From Pseudopyrenochaeta lycopersici (taxonomy: Eukaryota; Ascomycota; Dothideomycetes; Pleosporales; Pseudopyrenochaetaceae), in assembly GCA_003313425.1 (NCBI GenBank), contig NHZP01000030.1, forward strand, positions 584,069 to 648,068: a stretch of 64,000 nucleotides of DNA, in the 5' to 3' direction. Made by a program: the position numbers and the translations under genes. Shown piece after piece: positions 1-12,800 of the stretch; the first letter of the stretch is position 1; each line of letters begins with the position of its first letter. The notes beneath the pieces were generated by a model. The model saw only the letters and a list, made by a program, of their open reading frames with translations, ran no database searches and had not been told where the DNA came from.

Positions 1-90
1 TATCAGAAGTAGTACAGTGTAGCTAGGACTAAGTATTCCTGTTTTAAGTGAAGCCGCTACATCTCGTTAGCCAGCAATATCGAACACACC

Positions 91-1071
91 ATGAACTACA
101 CTTACTTCGGCGCGCCCCAGCAGTCCTATCACCACTTTATGTGCATGCAATCGAACAGCTTTTCACATGCTAGAGTCGATGCAGACACGACACACAGCGT
201 TGTACGTTCTCTACTAAATGTGCTCTGTTCTCACGCTGCCCCGTATTCGGTCTACCGGTAATCAACATAAATATGACTAATCTTGTCACTACAGGAACCT
301 CTTGACCAAGCCTTGTTCCCAACGTCGTATAATGCTTTTGTATATAACAACCTGCAAACTCCACAGCAGGGCTCATCCGAAACCGCTGAAGTACATACAC
401 CCATGCCTGTTGGCAGCGTAGACTCGGGGCTTGGAGGGGGGCTAGAGGACCGGACGAGCGGGACTCGCAGCAGCAGCGAAGAGGAAAGCCTCATGCCTGC
501 TCAGAGCAAAAGGAAGGCACAGAACCGGGCAGCGTATGTATGCTTTGTTCCCTTTGACCTTTGATGTACGTATTGATCCTCGTGTAGCCAACGTGCCTTT
601 CGTGCGCGAAAAGAGCGCCATGTACGCGAGCTGGAGGCCAAACTTTCAGCCCTAGAAAACAGCACACAATCGCTTCAATCTGACAACAAGCGACTGAAAC
701 TTGCCCTCCAGCGTGCCCGGACTGAGAATGAAGTTTTACGAGCCACATCTAGACATTCACCCACTTCATCACGACCAGTATACGCCAGCTATCCCTCGCC
801 TGGTGCACATCTGTCCATGGAAGAGTACACACAGACATACGGCACACAGACTCTGATGGAAAGACAGACATCTCTGCCAGAATACAACGTCTTCCTGCAA
901 GAGCATCCACCTCACCGGCCAGATCAGATGCCGACGCGTCGAGACGCGCCGACCGATGAACCCGGAGTCAGCACCACCGACAATGGCCAAACAGCTCGTC
1001 CACAACGCAGACTTCAGGCATTCACTTCCTTTGAAAGAAACACATGGGGAGGAGCAACAGCCTATAAGTAA
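91..1071 (+). CDS. AP-1/Yap-like bZIP transcription factor
   Basis: Nuclear sequence-specific DNA-binding protein of the fungal Yap/AP-1-like bZIP class, 277 aa. Exons are 91-201, 295-533 and 588-1071. Introns have donors GTACGT and GTATGT and a GACTAAT branch point in the first; all junctions keep frame. The basic region spans the second intron: KRKAQNRAA on exon 2 continues as QRAFRARKERHVRELE on exon 3, holding the NxxAQxxFR core of Yap proteins. Four leucines in heptad register follow (ELEAKLSAL, then L at +7 and +14), then TENEVLR. Upstream is a Ser/Gly/Glu-rich stretch, downstream a low-complexity tail. No C-terminal cysteine-rich domain is seen, so it is not a classical redox-sensing Yap1. 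The start is the first ATG with an open exon. Target genes are unknown; the ABC transporter 1.6 kb downstream lies on the same strand, but a link is conjecture. Confidence 0.88.
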
Positions 1072-1102
1072 TTAATTAAGTAAATACTGACTTCGTATCT
1101 AG

Positions 1103-1420
1103 ACTAAAATAATACCTTGTATAATTTAGTAGATATTAAAGTTTATAAAGACTTAGTTACTCTTTAAGTTAGTAGGTACTTCAAGCATTTCTCTCTATCC
1201 AGGGTCTTGATAGTCTTACAACTAGGATTATCTAAAGGTTTTCTCAAGGACCTTATTTAGTATACTCCAGTATTGAGCTTATCTATTATACTTCTACTAC
1301 TCCAGTCCTTAAGCTAAACTTTTACTATTACTAGAGAACAATAACCTATTAGTATACTAAGGTCTTCATATACCTTAAAAAGTAAACTTCGTGTAATATT
1401 AGGAGACAACCAATTATCTT
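1103..1420. repeat. RIP-decayed relic of dispersed repeat A (uninterrupted copy)
   Basis: AT-rich, TpA-rich segment just after the bZIP gene. It aligns along its length with 39705-39956 continued at 41807-41880. Shared blocks include TTAAAGTTTATA, GACTTAGTTAC and TATTATACTTCTACTAC, in the same order and spacing. In this copy the two halves are contiguous around the TA at 1353-1354; in the other they are separated by a 1.85-kb transposon. Most differences are transitions. Host element type is unknown. Confidence 0.8.
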
Positions 1421-2678
1421 TGCGTTCGAGCTCACAGGCCATCCATCTCTGCGTTGTGGCATTTTTGGACTGCCTTTTCCGACTGCGAGATCGTTAACCA
1501 GCTGTGCCGGTGGTGCTGGTGAAAGTTGTTTCCATCTCCGCCGGTGCAAGTATAATTCTGTGTCCTCTCATGGAAACGCCAGGGTGGGGCCAGAAAGTGG
1601 GAGACGTTCCGAACATCAGTTTCGGTCAAGCGCCAACGGTTGCAGATTAAGGACAGGGAAAGATTCTACCCTGTATGCGGCTAGTATCTTCGCTGATGAT
1701 GTGCAAAGGGAACAAAGACATCTTTTTGGCTAATTGTTAGCGTAAGCTACTGTCCTCCGTATGCCCTATAGTTAAAAAAAAAGCAAGTTCCATGATCTCC
1801 ACCCAGAGTGTGACTATTTGGGCAAGTCTGAGGATGACTGGGATCAGTTTGAAATGGGGCTGGGGAAGTATGGGCTGCCCTACCAGACTCACCGATCTGT
1901 CGGCTCATCCGCTGTATGGCTGACAGACTCCTAGTAGAGCATACCCAAAGTTACCAAATAAAATACTAAGAGATTAGATTAATTTGAATTGCTTACCGGA
2001 TTTGACCCAGCCTACGTATTGTTGTGGTGCTCCAAAGTTGGTGCTTGCAATCATGATGGGGGCGTCAGTGGCTTACACTAACGAACCAGAGTCTCCTGAC
2101 TGTAAATGCGGACCCCTGAACATGCGCTTCGGTTCACCACAGTATGGTGTGCTCGCTAACCCGCTTGGCACTGGGCGCCGCCACGCAGCCCGACTTCCCT
2201 GCCGCGAATCCGAAAGGATCCGACTGCACGATATTTGATATCAGCGAAGCCCGTCCGCTATTAGCTGTAATATTTGGACCAATGGCCTTACTCAACAGGG
2301 ATTAACGAAAAGCAAAGCTGATATCGCGAGTCGCGAAGCGGGGTAGACTCAGCTAGGTTATCCCCTCAATCGCTGCAAGCGGTATGATGCCAGCCTGTGT
2401 TGAGTGGGTGTTCTTTCAGACTCCTCGAAAAGGAGCGATGGCAACTTTGCCACTCCTATTGGAGATTCAGGGTTCATTGCTCAGCCGTCTTATGGAAAAT
2501 GGCGAACTAACATCATTTCGTTTCCAACAGGACAATCCCGGGCCTTTAGGAGCTATTTTTACTTCACGCACACAGGATAATTGCTGCGCACAAAAACACT
2601 TGCTATATCTAAACTCTTTCGGCATTAGCAGTTGAAAACGTAGTGCTCCTTCGTACTGGACTTTCTGTGGATCGTTCA
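1421..2678. other. Intergenic region upstream of the ABC transporter
   Basis: No supported gene. A short unbroken reading at 1796-1933 (+), ending in TAG, has no start and no recognisable family; it could be an eroded exon. The rest presumably includes the transporter promoter, but I see no clear drug-response element. Confidence 0.4.
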
Positions 2679-5600
2679 ATGGCTTCTCATAAACCGAAAG
2701 TCGAAATTGTTAAGTCCAAGCCAACAGACTTTGATTCAAGCTCAAATCCTTCCGACAAGAATACAAAGGCTGACATAGGACAAGATTTCAAAGAGATGAA
2801 CGCTTTATCACCTGATGCAACAGTTAGGGCTAGCAATGCGGGAAAACGGATGGAGCTCACTCGCATCGCCTCTGAGCTTCACGACATTGATTTCAGAGAC
2901 CCTGTTCTGGATCCTAGCAGTCCAAATTTTGACGTTGACAAATGGGCAAGAGCGGTTGTGCGCGTCGCCGATAAAGCAGGTGTCAAATTCCGGCGGGCTT
3001 CTTTTGCGTTCAAGAATCTGGTTGTGTCTGGCTCTGGATCCACCGCGCGTTTCCAGGCGAATGTTGCATCAATTCTCATGGCTCCATTCCGGTTGCACGA
3101 GTATGTTAACTTGGGGAAAAACCCAGAAAAAGCAATATTGAGTGGCTTTGACGGCGTGACAAAACCTAGCGAGATGCTGTTAGTCCTGGGGCGCCCTGGC
3201 AGTGGCTGTTCCACCTTCCTGAAGGCCGTATCAGGCGAGCTTCACGGGTTGAAAGTAAACAAAGATTCTGAATTTGTCTATAATGGTATTGCTTCCATGA
3301 CAAATATCTAAAGGACCTCGTACTTACTGGCCACAAGGTATTACCCAAGAGGAGATGATTCGAGAGCACAAAGGGGAAATTGTTTACAATTCAGAAGTTG
3401 ACAAACACTTTCCGCATCTGACTGTAAGAGAGACCTTAGAATTTGCGGCTACTGTGCGCACTCCACGGAATCGCGTCTTAAGCGTTTCCCGGAAAGAGAA
3501 TGTAAAACGAGTTACCGAAGTCGTGATGGCGATATGCGGCTTGACTCAGACACAGAATACCAAAGTGGGCAATGACTATGTTCGGGGAGTATCTGGGGGC
3601 GAACGAAAGGTAATACTCAAAAACTCGCTCATTTAAGTGTCCACTAATCTGCCTCAAGCGTGTTAGTATCGCTGAGATGATATTGGCAGCGTCTTCGATC
3701 GGTTGTTGGGACAATAGTACGCGCGGGCTTGATTCGGCAACCGCGCTCGAGTTTGTTCATTCTTTAAGAACAAGCGCTCATATCATTGGGACCACGCATG
3801 CTGTTGCTATCTACCAAGCGTCTCAAGCAATTTACGAAGTCTTCGATAAGGTTATTGTTCTTTATGAAGGCCGGGAGATATACTTTGGACCTACCGGAGC
3901 TGCGAAGTCATACTTCGAAGAAATGGGCTGGTACTGTCCACCACGTCAAACTACCGCCGACTTCCTCACCTCTGTCACAAATTATAAAGAGAGGCGACCA
4001 CGTCGCGGCTATGAAACTGTAGTGCCTCGGACTCCCGAAGAATTTGTGAGGTATTGGTATGCGTCAAAAGACTACAAAACGCTCCTAGCAGAGATACAGC
4101 AACATGAGGGTGAAATGTCTGATCATGTTGCTGCTGACGAATTTAGAGCCTCACGTCAAGCCGCCCAATCGCACCACTTGCGATCTAAATCATCGTATAC
4201 TGTTAGCATTCCAATGCAGATCAAAGCGTGCACCACGCGTGCATATCAGCGGTTATGGAATGATAAGGCATCGACATTGACAGTAGTACTTGGTCAAATA
4301 ATCATGGCGCTTGTCGTTGGCTCTGTTTTCTTTGGAATACCAAACGATACGAACTGCTTCTTCGCAAGAGGGTCAACATTGTTCTTTGCCACCCTACTCA
4401 ATGCTCTTATTGCCGTCACGGAGATCAACAGTTTGTATCAGCAGAGGCCAATTGTTAAAAAACATGTTTCTTATGCGTAAGGCTACCTACCCATCTTACC
4501 ATCTTGTTCCTTCGAATCTCCTAAACTGCCGCCGTCTCAGAATATTATCGTCCCATGCTAAGATTTTGAGTAGATTTTGCCGCCCTTCTGCTGAAGCTCT
4601 CGCAGGCATCATATCGGATGCGCCTGTCAAACTCCTCATCGCAACCTGCTTCAACCTGATCCTGTACTTCCTTGCAGGCCTTCGCCCAGAGCCCTCTCAA
4701 TTCTTCATTTTCTTTCTTTTCACCGTTTTGCTTAGATTCACCATGTCGGCGATGTTCCGAACAGTAGCCGCGTCCACAAAGACAATCGCGCAAGCTCAAG
4801 CCATGGCAGGTGTCCTGGTATTGGTGATTGTGATCTACACCGGGTATACGATACCCCGCGCATACATGCACCCGTGGTTTAAATGGCTCACTTGGATAAA
4901 TCCTTTGGCATATGCGTTCGAGGCGCTCATGGTAAACGAGTTTCACGGAAGAGAATTTCCATGCGCTAAGTACTTCTTTTCCAGCTCCTGCTCACTTATG
5001 TTACTAACTCCGCATTAGCTTCGTCCCAATGAATCCAAATTTTACTGAACAAAGCTTTATCTGCTCAGTTTCGGGTGCTGTCGCAGGACAAACAACTGTC
5101 TCCGGCGACGCCTATGTCCAAGTCAGCTTCCATTACAGTTATTCTTACATTTGGCGTAACCTCGGGATCGTGATTGCCTTCTGGATATTCTTCCTTGCAA
5201 CCTATCTGCTTGCAACGGAGCTGAACTCCTCCATGTCGAACACAGCTGAAGTTTTAATTTTCCTACGAGGTCATAATGCAAAGCCTATCGAGCAAACCAC
5301 GGAAAATATTGGTTGTGATGACGACCAGCCTGATTGTCTATCGGCGGGCGCCGCTCGGGACGACACCCATTCGAGGACAAATCGGCCTATCCGGCCGCAG
5401 AAGAGTATTTTTACTTGGCGTGACATTGTCTATGACATCCACACCAAAGATGAACCCCGGAGATTGTTAGATCATGTTTCTGGATGGGTCAAACCAGGTA
5501 CCCTGACTGCGCTAATGGGAGTGTCGGGCGCTGGCAAGACGACGCTACTTGACGTTCTTGCTCAGCGTACTTCTGTTGGAGTTGTCACGGGAGATATGTT

Positions 5601-7781
5601 AGTTGATGGAAAGCCATTGGCATCAAGCTTTCAACGCAGAGCCGGTATGCAATACCGCGAAAGAGATAATTTTTAATCTCAAAGATGCTGACCGCGACAG
5701 GCTATGTCCAGCAACAGGATGTTCACCTTGAGACCTCAACAGTCCGCGAGGCGTTGCGTTTCAGCGCAATGCTACGACAGCCCAAATCTATATCGACGAA
5801 AGAGAAGCACGATCATGTGGAAGATGTGATTAAGGTTTGCGTTTCACCATCTCTACAATACGTGCTGTATTGACCAGATTGAAGATGCTCGACATGGATG
5901 ACTTCGCAGAGGCTATTGTCGGTGTACCTGGGGAAGGTCTCAATGTGGAGCAGCGAAAGTTGCTCTCAATTGGGGTTGAACTAGCAGCCAAGCCAGCTCT
6001 TCTGATTTTTCTCGATGAGCCAACGAGCGGCCTTGATTCACAGAGCTCATGGGCCATTGTGGGGTTCCTCCGGAAACTCGCCAATACTGGGCAGGCTATC
6101 CTTGCCACTATTCATCAACCCAGCTCCATTCTGTTCCTAGAATTTGACCGCCTCCTATTTCTCGCTAAGGGCGGGAGAACTGTATACTTTGGCGACATAG
6201 GCCCTAACTCAGAGACACTCCTTAACTACTTCGAACGATACGGAGCCAGACCTTGCGGTGAGTCTGAGAATCCTGCCGAATATATTCTGGACACAGTAAC
6301 AGCTGGAGCAAGCGGTACATCAGGACAGAATTGGCCTGAATTATGGAGGACCAGCGAAGAATTTGCACGTGTCAGAGCTGAACAGGAGAGCATCCACGAG
6401 GAAATGAGTAGCATGAGGATAGAATCCACGGGTAGCGGCGATAATGATGAGTTTGCCACGCCATTGTCCTCCCAGATTCTCTATAACCTTATTCGGGTTT
6501 TCCAGCAATACTGGCGTACACCTTCATATATCTGGGGGAAGTTCCTGCTTGGTGGAGTGTCAGCCTTGTCAGCATCCATTCAAACTCCATCGGCTATACC
6601 AAGGCTCACATGCGACAGATTCATTGGGTTCTCCTTTTTCAAGTCGAATTACTCTCTCCAGGGCATGCAGAATGCTGTATTTAGCATTTTCATGCTGACC
6701 TCAGTTCTCAACTCGCTCGTTCAACAGGCCAGTATACCGAATGCACTGGAAATTTGCATTGCTGATTTAGATTAGATAATGCCCCGCTTCGTTGTGCAAA
6801 GGTCGCTGTATGAGGTCTGTTACTCATCAAAGATAACGTCTCGCAGGATTGTGAAGCTGACTGAACCGGGCAGGTTCGCGAGCGCCCTTCTAAAGTTTAC
6901 TCGTGGGCCGCCTTCATCTTCGCGAATATCATAGTCGAAATCCCTTACCAAATCTTTCTTAGCATCCTGGTTTATGGGTGTTACTATTATCCAGTATTTG
7001 GGTGCGGCGTCCTTGGCAACAGCGCGTGCATCATTTCCTCCGCTAACAGGTACCAGGGTTCAGTCTTCGGAGCGTCAAGTACTCATCATGCTCTTCTGTA
7101 TTCAGATTTTCACTTTTGCTAGTACATTTGCGCACATGATCATTGCCGCATTGCCTGATGCTCAGACCGCTGGAACCGTTGCAACACTCCTCTTCTCTAT
7201 GACCATGATATTTAATGGGTGAGCAAACCTATTGACCATAGGAAGGCTAGTAAGCTTATGAGCATAGTGTCTTCCAGCCGCCAGACGCTCTTCCGGAATT
7301 CTGGACCTTCATGTATCGGGTGAGCCCCCTGACATACATTGTTGGCGGCATCGCGGCAGCTGGTCTACACAGTCACCCTGTCGAGTGCTCGGCGAGCGAA
7401 ACCAGTGTTTTCAATCCCCCAAGCGGCTTGACTTGTGGCGCCTATCTCGAACCTTATCTTGAAGAAGCACCCGGCCAGCTTTACAATCCGACTGCCACGT
7501 CTCAATGCCAGTATTGCCCACTCTCAGATTCTGACCAATTTCTCTCCCGCTCCGCCATATCGTGGAGTACATGTTGGCGAAATTTTGGTATTGTGTGGGC
7601 TTATATTATCTTCAACGTTTGCATGGCAATAACGCTATATTACGTCTTCAGGGTTAAAAAGTGGGGTGGATCGAAGCCCACAAAGAGATTCAGCAGAGGC
7701 AAAGCTTGGTTCCAGCTGACAGGATCGTATGTCAAGTCTATCTTCGCTATGTGGTGGGGCCAAGCGCCTAATCCCGTTTGA
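2679..7781 (+). CDS. PDR-type (ABCG full-size) multidrug ABC transporter
   Basis: Plasma-membrane ATP-driven efflux pump of the fungal pleiotropic drug resistance family, 1495 aa, usual length for the family. Twelve exons: 2679-3285, 3338-3609, 3659-4476, 4574-4969, 5019-5644, 5701-5834, 5885-6567, 6619-6727, 6776-6814, 6874-7001, 7057-7218, 7268-7781; the phases all agree. Layout is NBD-TMD-NBD-TMD. NBD1 has the fungal-type degenerate Walker [13 protein letters not shown] (near aa 170), signature VSGGERK (near 287, split by intron 2) and [15 protein letters not shown]1 covers roughly aa 490-750. NBD2 has canonical Walker [13 protein letters not shown] (near 865), degenerate signature [14 protein letters not shown] and Walker [17 protein letters not shown]2 ends the protein, with conserved FNPPSG and CQYC loops. 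The start is the first ATG in frame, at 2679. Intron 8 (6728-6775) appears to be GC-AG. The frame breaks seen without splicing are all introns. Substrates are not predictable. Confidence 0.93.
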
Positions 7782-9680
7782 AAATCCCCTTAGAGGGTAG
7801 AGCCTTGCTTAGTTACAATTATTTATTTACACTGTTTATACTTTTTAGAATATGATTGACTATGAGCCTAAAATACAATTAGACATCTGCATATGTTTCA
7901 AATACAAATTTAGACGGATCGGCTGCAAGGCCCGCATGTAGCTTGTCGGCAATGATAGGCCGTATAATTCCCCAACATTTTAGACTTCAGCGAAAATGGA
8001 TGCGAGTTAGTCAAGATCAGCTGAGGCACAATGCTGAATCAGGCCACACACAGCTCATAGCGTCTTGGCCCTGTCCTTCTCCTACCGCGGCACCTATTCA
8101 GTTTCAGCTTAATATGTAGGCGTAAGTAATGTAAGAAGGGGTTTTATTATAATAGATTATTCATTCAGCGTTAATAAGACATACTAAGAACGCAGCGAAG
8201 GTGTCGGGACTGCAGCACTATATCGCACTCGACTTAAAAGCGTCAAAAGAGATATAGTGTCTTCCAGATGAACCTGCACAGGAATTTGTTCCGGATGCAT
8301 CTAACAACATGATGACAGAGATTACGTACAACTACTATGTGCTATCCTAGCCATGAATGCCATACAATGGAGACTTTCAGTTTGTGGACGTCCCCTTGGG
8401 CAAAGTGGACTGGGCCATACACCTCCAGTTCAATGAGGGGCAGTTTGATCAGGCCATAGCTGCTAACCTATGGGGCTGTTTGGAATGTGTTTGCTTGCCA
8501 GACTGTTTTCCTAGGTTGGCAGTTTTGTTGGTAATTTGCCTGTCTTAGGAGGCTTGACCGCGGGGTTTGACCGTGCTGTTGTCTTCCTATGTTTTGCTCT
8601 AGGCTAATTGCGAACTGTTATAGAGGATGATTTGGGGACAAGAAAACTCATAACAGGAGCATAGGAACCCAGGAAATATGTACAACACCATCCTAGACAA
8701 GGTGCGCTGAACTTGAATAGATTGTGGCACAGGTGCTCATTGTGCATGACGACGAGGCCGACATAACTTGACAAAATGCCCGAATCTTCAAAAACAACAC
8801 TGTTGCATTATTTAAGTACAGTAGTTCTGAGAAATGAACACTTGAACGAAGCCTTCTGCAGCAGGGGCGCTTCATCTTGTCCGCCAGCGGATGACTAAAT
8901 GCATAGCCATTTACGCAACACGACAATTGCACTCACAATGAACGCGCACGTTTCTGGTTGCATTTCAGTGCGGGGAGTCTTGAGCGGCGGGTACAATAGA
9001 TCATTTTCTATTATGAAGACTTCGGGCGTGATAATATAGGCATAGTGTGGTGTTGTGTTCTGTTGAAATTGTTGAGAACTAGTTTGGGCAGGGTTCGGTT
9101 ACCCGCACAGGCCCGTTCGCTCACATAAGCTCCTCGGACCGCCCAGGGACCCTTGCACATGCTACAGCGCCACGGATCTACAGAGCAGATATATCATGTA
9201 GCGTGGACTCGGCTATGTCGCTTTAGCTTAGCATGCTGGTACGATGGGCCGGAGCTCGATATAGTGTCCCTCACATTACGGTTATTACAGCTAGTACCCA
9301 CTCTTTCCACGTGGTGGTCGCAATTTCGTTCTTTGCTCATATTCTTGCGCTCCTGAAGATCATCTCCAGGTCTCGTGGTATTGCGTCACTTGTCCAACGG
9401 CTTGGCTACTAACGGCAGCCGTTCAGCAATAGACTTTTTTTATCACTCTCCCATCACTGACTCTCAGTAAGATCTCCGTCTCCAGTCAAAATGTTGGCCT
9501 CTCAGCTCGATTGTGTTCTGCTGGGCATATTACGACTCAGCAATCAGAAACATGTTCTATCGCGCTTCATTATCTAACGGCGCCCAGGTTGCTCGCTGTC
9601 TGTGTTTAGCAAGGCATAAAGACCACCCTACCCCGTCCAATTGAAGCTTCCACCGCTATTTCATCCCTTCCATCGCTCGA
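7782..9680. other. Intergenic region between ABC transporter and SPX/VTC gene
   Basis: About 1.9 kb with no supported gene. A 63-codon reading at 8357-8548 (+) has no recognisable family. The last several hundred bases should be the promoter of the SPX/VTC gene, with a CACGTG box at 9308-9313 and a pyrimidine-rich leader near 9590-9680. Confidence 0.5.
9307..9314. promoter_or_regulatory. Candidate phosphate-response E-box (CCACGTGG)
   Basis: A perfect palindromic CACGTG core about 370 bp upstream of the SPX/VTC start codon. In yeast and Neurospora, the bHLH phosphate regulators Pho4 and NUC-1 bind CACGTG-type sites, and yeast VTC genes are in the PHO regulon. A role here is inferred from motif plus gene function; a six-base core occurs often by chance. 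Confidence 0.4.
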
Positions 9681-12562
9681 ATGAAGTACGGCAGCACATT
9701 ACACCAGCGGTCCATACCAGCATGGAGCCACTGTTAGTACAGTCGTCATGCCTCCTGCCCCAAGACCCGAGCTAACAGCTCTGTGACCTAGATAACATCG
9801 ACTATGACTATCTCAAACACCTTATCAAAGACCAGACCACGCCGGGCTCGGGAAATGCCGTTTCGATACCAGGGCAGATTGCAAGCGCCGAGAGAGCTTT
9901 CAGAGACCGCTTCTTCGACGTCCTGAAGGAGCAACACGTCCGCATCAATATGTTCATTCAGAGCAAGAGCTGTGAGATCGAGAGCAGACTCGTGCACATC
10001 AACCGGAGCTTCGAAAAATTGCGACCAAAACTTGCTACCTATACGCCAGGCGGGCGTGTTCCCGCCAGAATGGTGGAGATACATGCAAGGTTCGATGAAG
10101 ACGTCACAAGGTATGCGAGGTGGATTGAAATAAATACCTCCGTTGGCTAATCCAAAAGAGGGCTGGCGAGGAGATCTGCTCCCTCTCGCGATTCCAAGTC
10201 GTACAGCGGGCAGGCTTCACGAAAATCTTAAAGAAATACAGGCGATGGACGAATGACAACGGGCTTAGTCGTCTTTTCAAAGAAGAGATCAGTAGCCGCC
10301 CGGATAGTCTTTTTCAGCTGGACATAGGCTACTTACTCGAACAATATGTCTCTGTCCTGGGCATATTACGCTCTATCTTTGATGCCTATTGTACAACCCC
10401 AGTCCACACTCAGACTGACGCCCAAACGTCAGCTGAGCGCATCTCCCAAACACTCGAAAAGGGTGATGGGCTAGATTTTGACCTGTCGTTAACCACAGTT
10501 CCATTAGGCTCATTTGGAACAAGAGCGACGTACTGGGTACATTCTGATCATATTGTTGAGGTGCAGGTACTATTACTACAATGTATGCGTCTATTTACCG
10601 GCAGCACAAGGACGTCAATACGAGATAGCTCTGCCTGTGCAACACTCGGTCGCCGCCGGCCTTCGGCGACAAACGTCGACAATTATCTCGGCAATGAAGA
10701 TGAAGTAGGTCTTGTCGTTCTAGACCATGCCGGGGCTTTTGCAATTAAACAGAACATGAGCACGATAGAGTCGAGCGAAGAAACTAAGGGAAATATTGCG
10801 CTCAAGGCCGCTGGCAATGTGCTGTGTGTTGCGGATGGAAAGATAGCAGCAGTCGTGTACTCAGGAACCGGTGCACATGCCCAGTCGCCAACCGCTGTTA
10901 AGATAGTAAAATTGGAACGCAAGTCGTTGCGATCACTCATGGATGTAGCAGATCGTTGTTCCAAACTAGATGGCCTTGAGCGTGTCAGCAGCCAGGATGG
11001 AAAATTGAATAAATCTTCCAAAGATGACACTTCTTCTGTTCGCCAATGGCTAACAGAGCAAGAATCTACAAGACCTATTGCTGGTGTTGTATCAAAACGC
11101 ACCAGATTCATTGGTATTCACAACAACCCAACAGGGGGTATATGGGCGACTCTGGACCGCGACATACACATGAAGGAATCGCTGCATAAGGATTTAGAAG
11201 GTGCTCACTGGGCTAATACGGGACGGTCACAGTCGACCAAGTTCCCACACGCCGTTCTGGAAGTTCGTTGTGAAGGCAATCACGCAACGTCTCATATTGA
11301 GGCACTCGACCGAAGTCAGCTGGTCTGTTAGGTATTAGAGTGTTAGACAACGCGTGTGCTAATGAATCCAGGTCGAACGCGTTCGTGGCTTTTCATTGGA
11401 AGCGCATGCTGTGTGGACATGCTGCAAGTCTAACGCCATGACGATGCCTGTCTGGGTACGCTAATTCCAATTCTTTGGACGTTCTTCACATATTGCAACG
11501 GTTTTTCCTGCTTTGAAAGATGACATTATACTCGAGAAATATTCGCAGCCTCCGATTATTAATCCCACAGCTAATGAACCGTAGATCCCTATCCTAGATA
11601 AAGATATTCGAAAGTTGCCTGAACTGGTCAAGAGGCGTAGTCGAAAAGCGAGAAGCAGTACCGACGGCTCGCAATCTCAAACCTCGTCTACACAGACGCC
11701 AACGTCCAATACGTCTTACGATGGACAATCGAGCCTTTTGTTATCTCGTGATGGGGAGTCTTCTGCAGCTTCCACGCTAAAATTCGTTGATCTGCCATCG
11801 TTACAAGCATTCCGAAAGAAGCATAGAAAATCCTACTCAGGTTATCCGTCAGTGATTGTAGTGGATACGGAACCCGAAGCGCAACGTTACTGGAACGAAT
11901 ACGACCACCCCGAGGATGAAGAAACAGGATACTACATTTACGCGGATTCCAATGCAACAGTGAAGTTTCCCAGACAAGAGCTGATAGAAGCATGGATGAG
12001 GAGAACAAGGAAGCTATTCGGTATGCAGGAAAAAGCCGAACAGGCATCGCTCACTGCCACCGAAGATTATACGAACGGCGATGATAATACGCTTGTTGGA
12101 TCTCCAATAACACACAATGCGAATTACGGAACCATACTTCCCCACCAAACGCCTCCTAATAAAGGCTATTTCAGCACGCTCTTCCGTTCTCTCCGCGATC
12201 CTCCCCACGACGCAAATATCTTACACGAGCGACACTCACACCTCAACTACCTCGAGATCCACCAACACCTGACGAGAATGACGACATTTCGTTTCTATTC
12301 TGTATGCTTAGCAACAGCCATCGTGATCGACGTCATCCTGGTTCTCATGACGGTAACACGTCGTAAGAAAGAGAGGGACATCGTGGACGCTGGCGTGTTT
12401 CTTGGAACAATTTTCACACTTTTTTTGTGTGCTGTTCCGATTCTGAATATGCGGACGAGAAGAGAGACGCTGGGGCGGGAGCATCATGGTGCGATTATAA
12501 GTATTGCGGCTGCGATTATTGCGCTTGATGTTTTGCTTATGTTATGGGTCTTGCTTACTTAA
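9681..12562 (+). CDS. SPX/VTC-domain vacuolar polyphosphate protein, Vtc5-like
   Basis: Predicted subunit or regulator of the vacuolar transporter chaperone complex, which makes polyphosphate at the vacuole membrane. 864 aa, close to yeast Vtc5. Exons: 9681-9732, 9792-10110, 10161-11322, 11372-11455, 11585-12562. The N-terminal SPX domain starts MKYGSTLHQRSIPAW and includes NIDYDYLKHLIK and the basic helix KILKKYRRW, the inositol-pyrophosphate-binding region of SPX proteins. A VTC-like domain follows, with YWVHSDHIVEVQVLLLQCMR near aa 240. Then comes a charged Ser/Thr-rich linker and three C-terminal membrane segments (about aa 765-860), the usual Vtc anchor. I cannot tell by eye whether catalytic polymerase residues survive; Vtc5 proteins are normally regulatory. 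Convergent with the K+ channel, 238 bp apart. A CACGTG box upstream fits phosphate control. Alternative: another SPX-VTC paralogue (Vtc2/3 type). Confidence 0.85.
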
Positions 12563-12800
12563 GAAGAGTGACAATACTGTTAATTTATTTCAGTTATGAG
12601 AAGGACTAGGAACAGAGCTTGTTTTCAATGTCTTGGACGAGATTTGGGTCGATGGGTGTAGCTAGATTGTGCACATTTCTTCAAACAAGTTGATTGCATG
12701 GTACTGAGACGATATAACCAAATCATAGTCTAATAACGGAATCATTTTAAAATTTGATAATGCATGGCTCTCATAGTAATTCTGCTTACAGTTTCAAGTT

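Noticed and set aside
1796..1933. Short open reading upstream of the ABC gene as a gene fragment
   Set aside because: No start codon, no homology I recognise and only about 46 codons; mentioned only as possible eroded exon.
2679..7781. ABC transporter as a pseudogene with many frameshifts and stops
   Set aside because: Each break coincides with an intron of about 48-97 bp with splice signals, and the twelve exons keep frame to a full-length protein of normal size.
91..7781. Biosynthetic gene cluster made of bZIP factor and efflux pump
   Set aside because: No polyketide, non-ribosomal peptide, terpene or other backbone enzyme is present; neighbours are housekeeping-type genes.
8357..8548. 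Small protein gene after the ABC transporter
   Set aside because: 63 codons, no family pattern and no splice partners.
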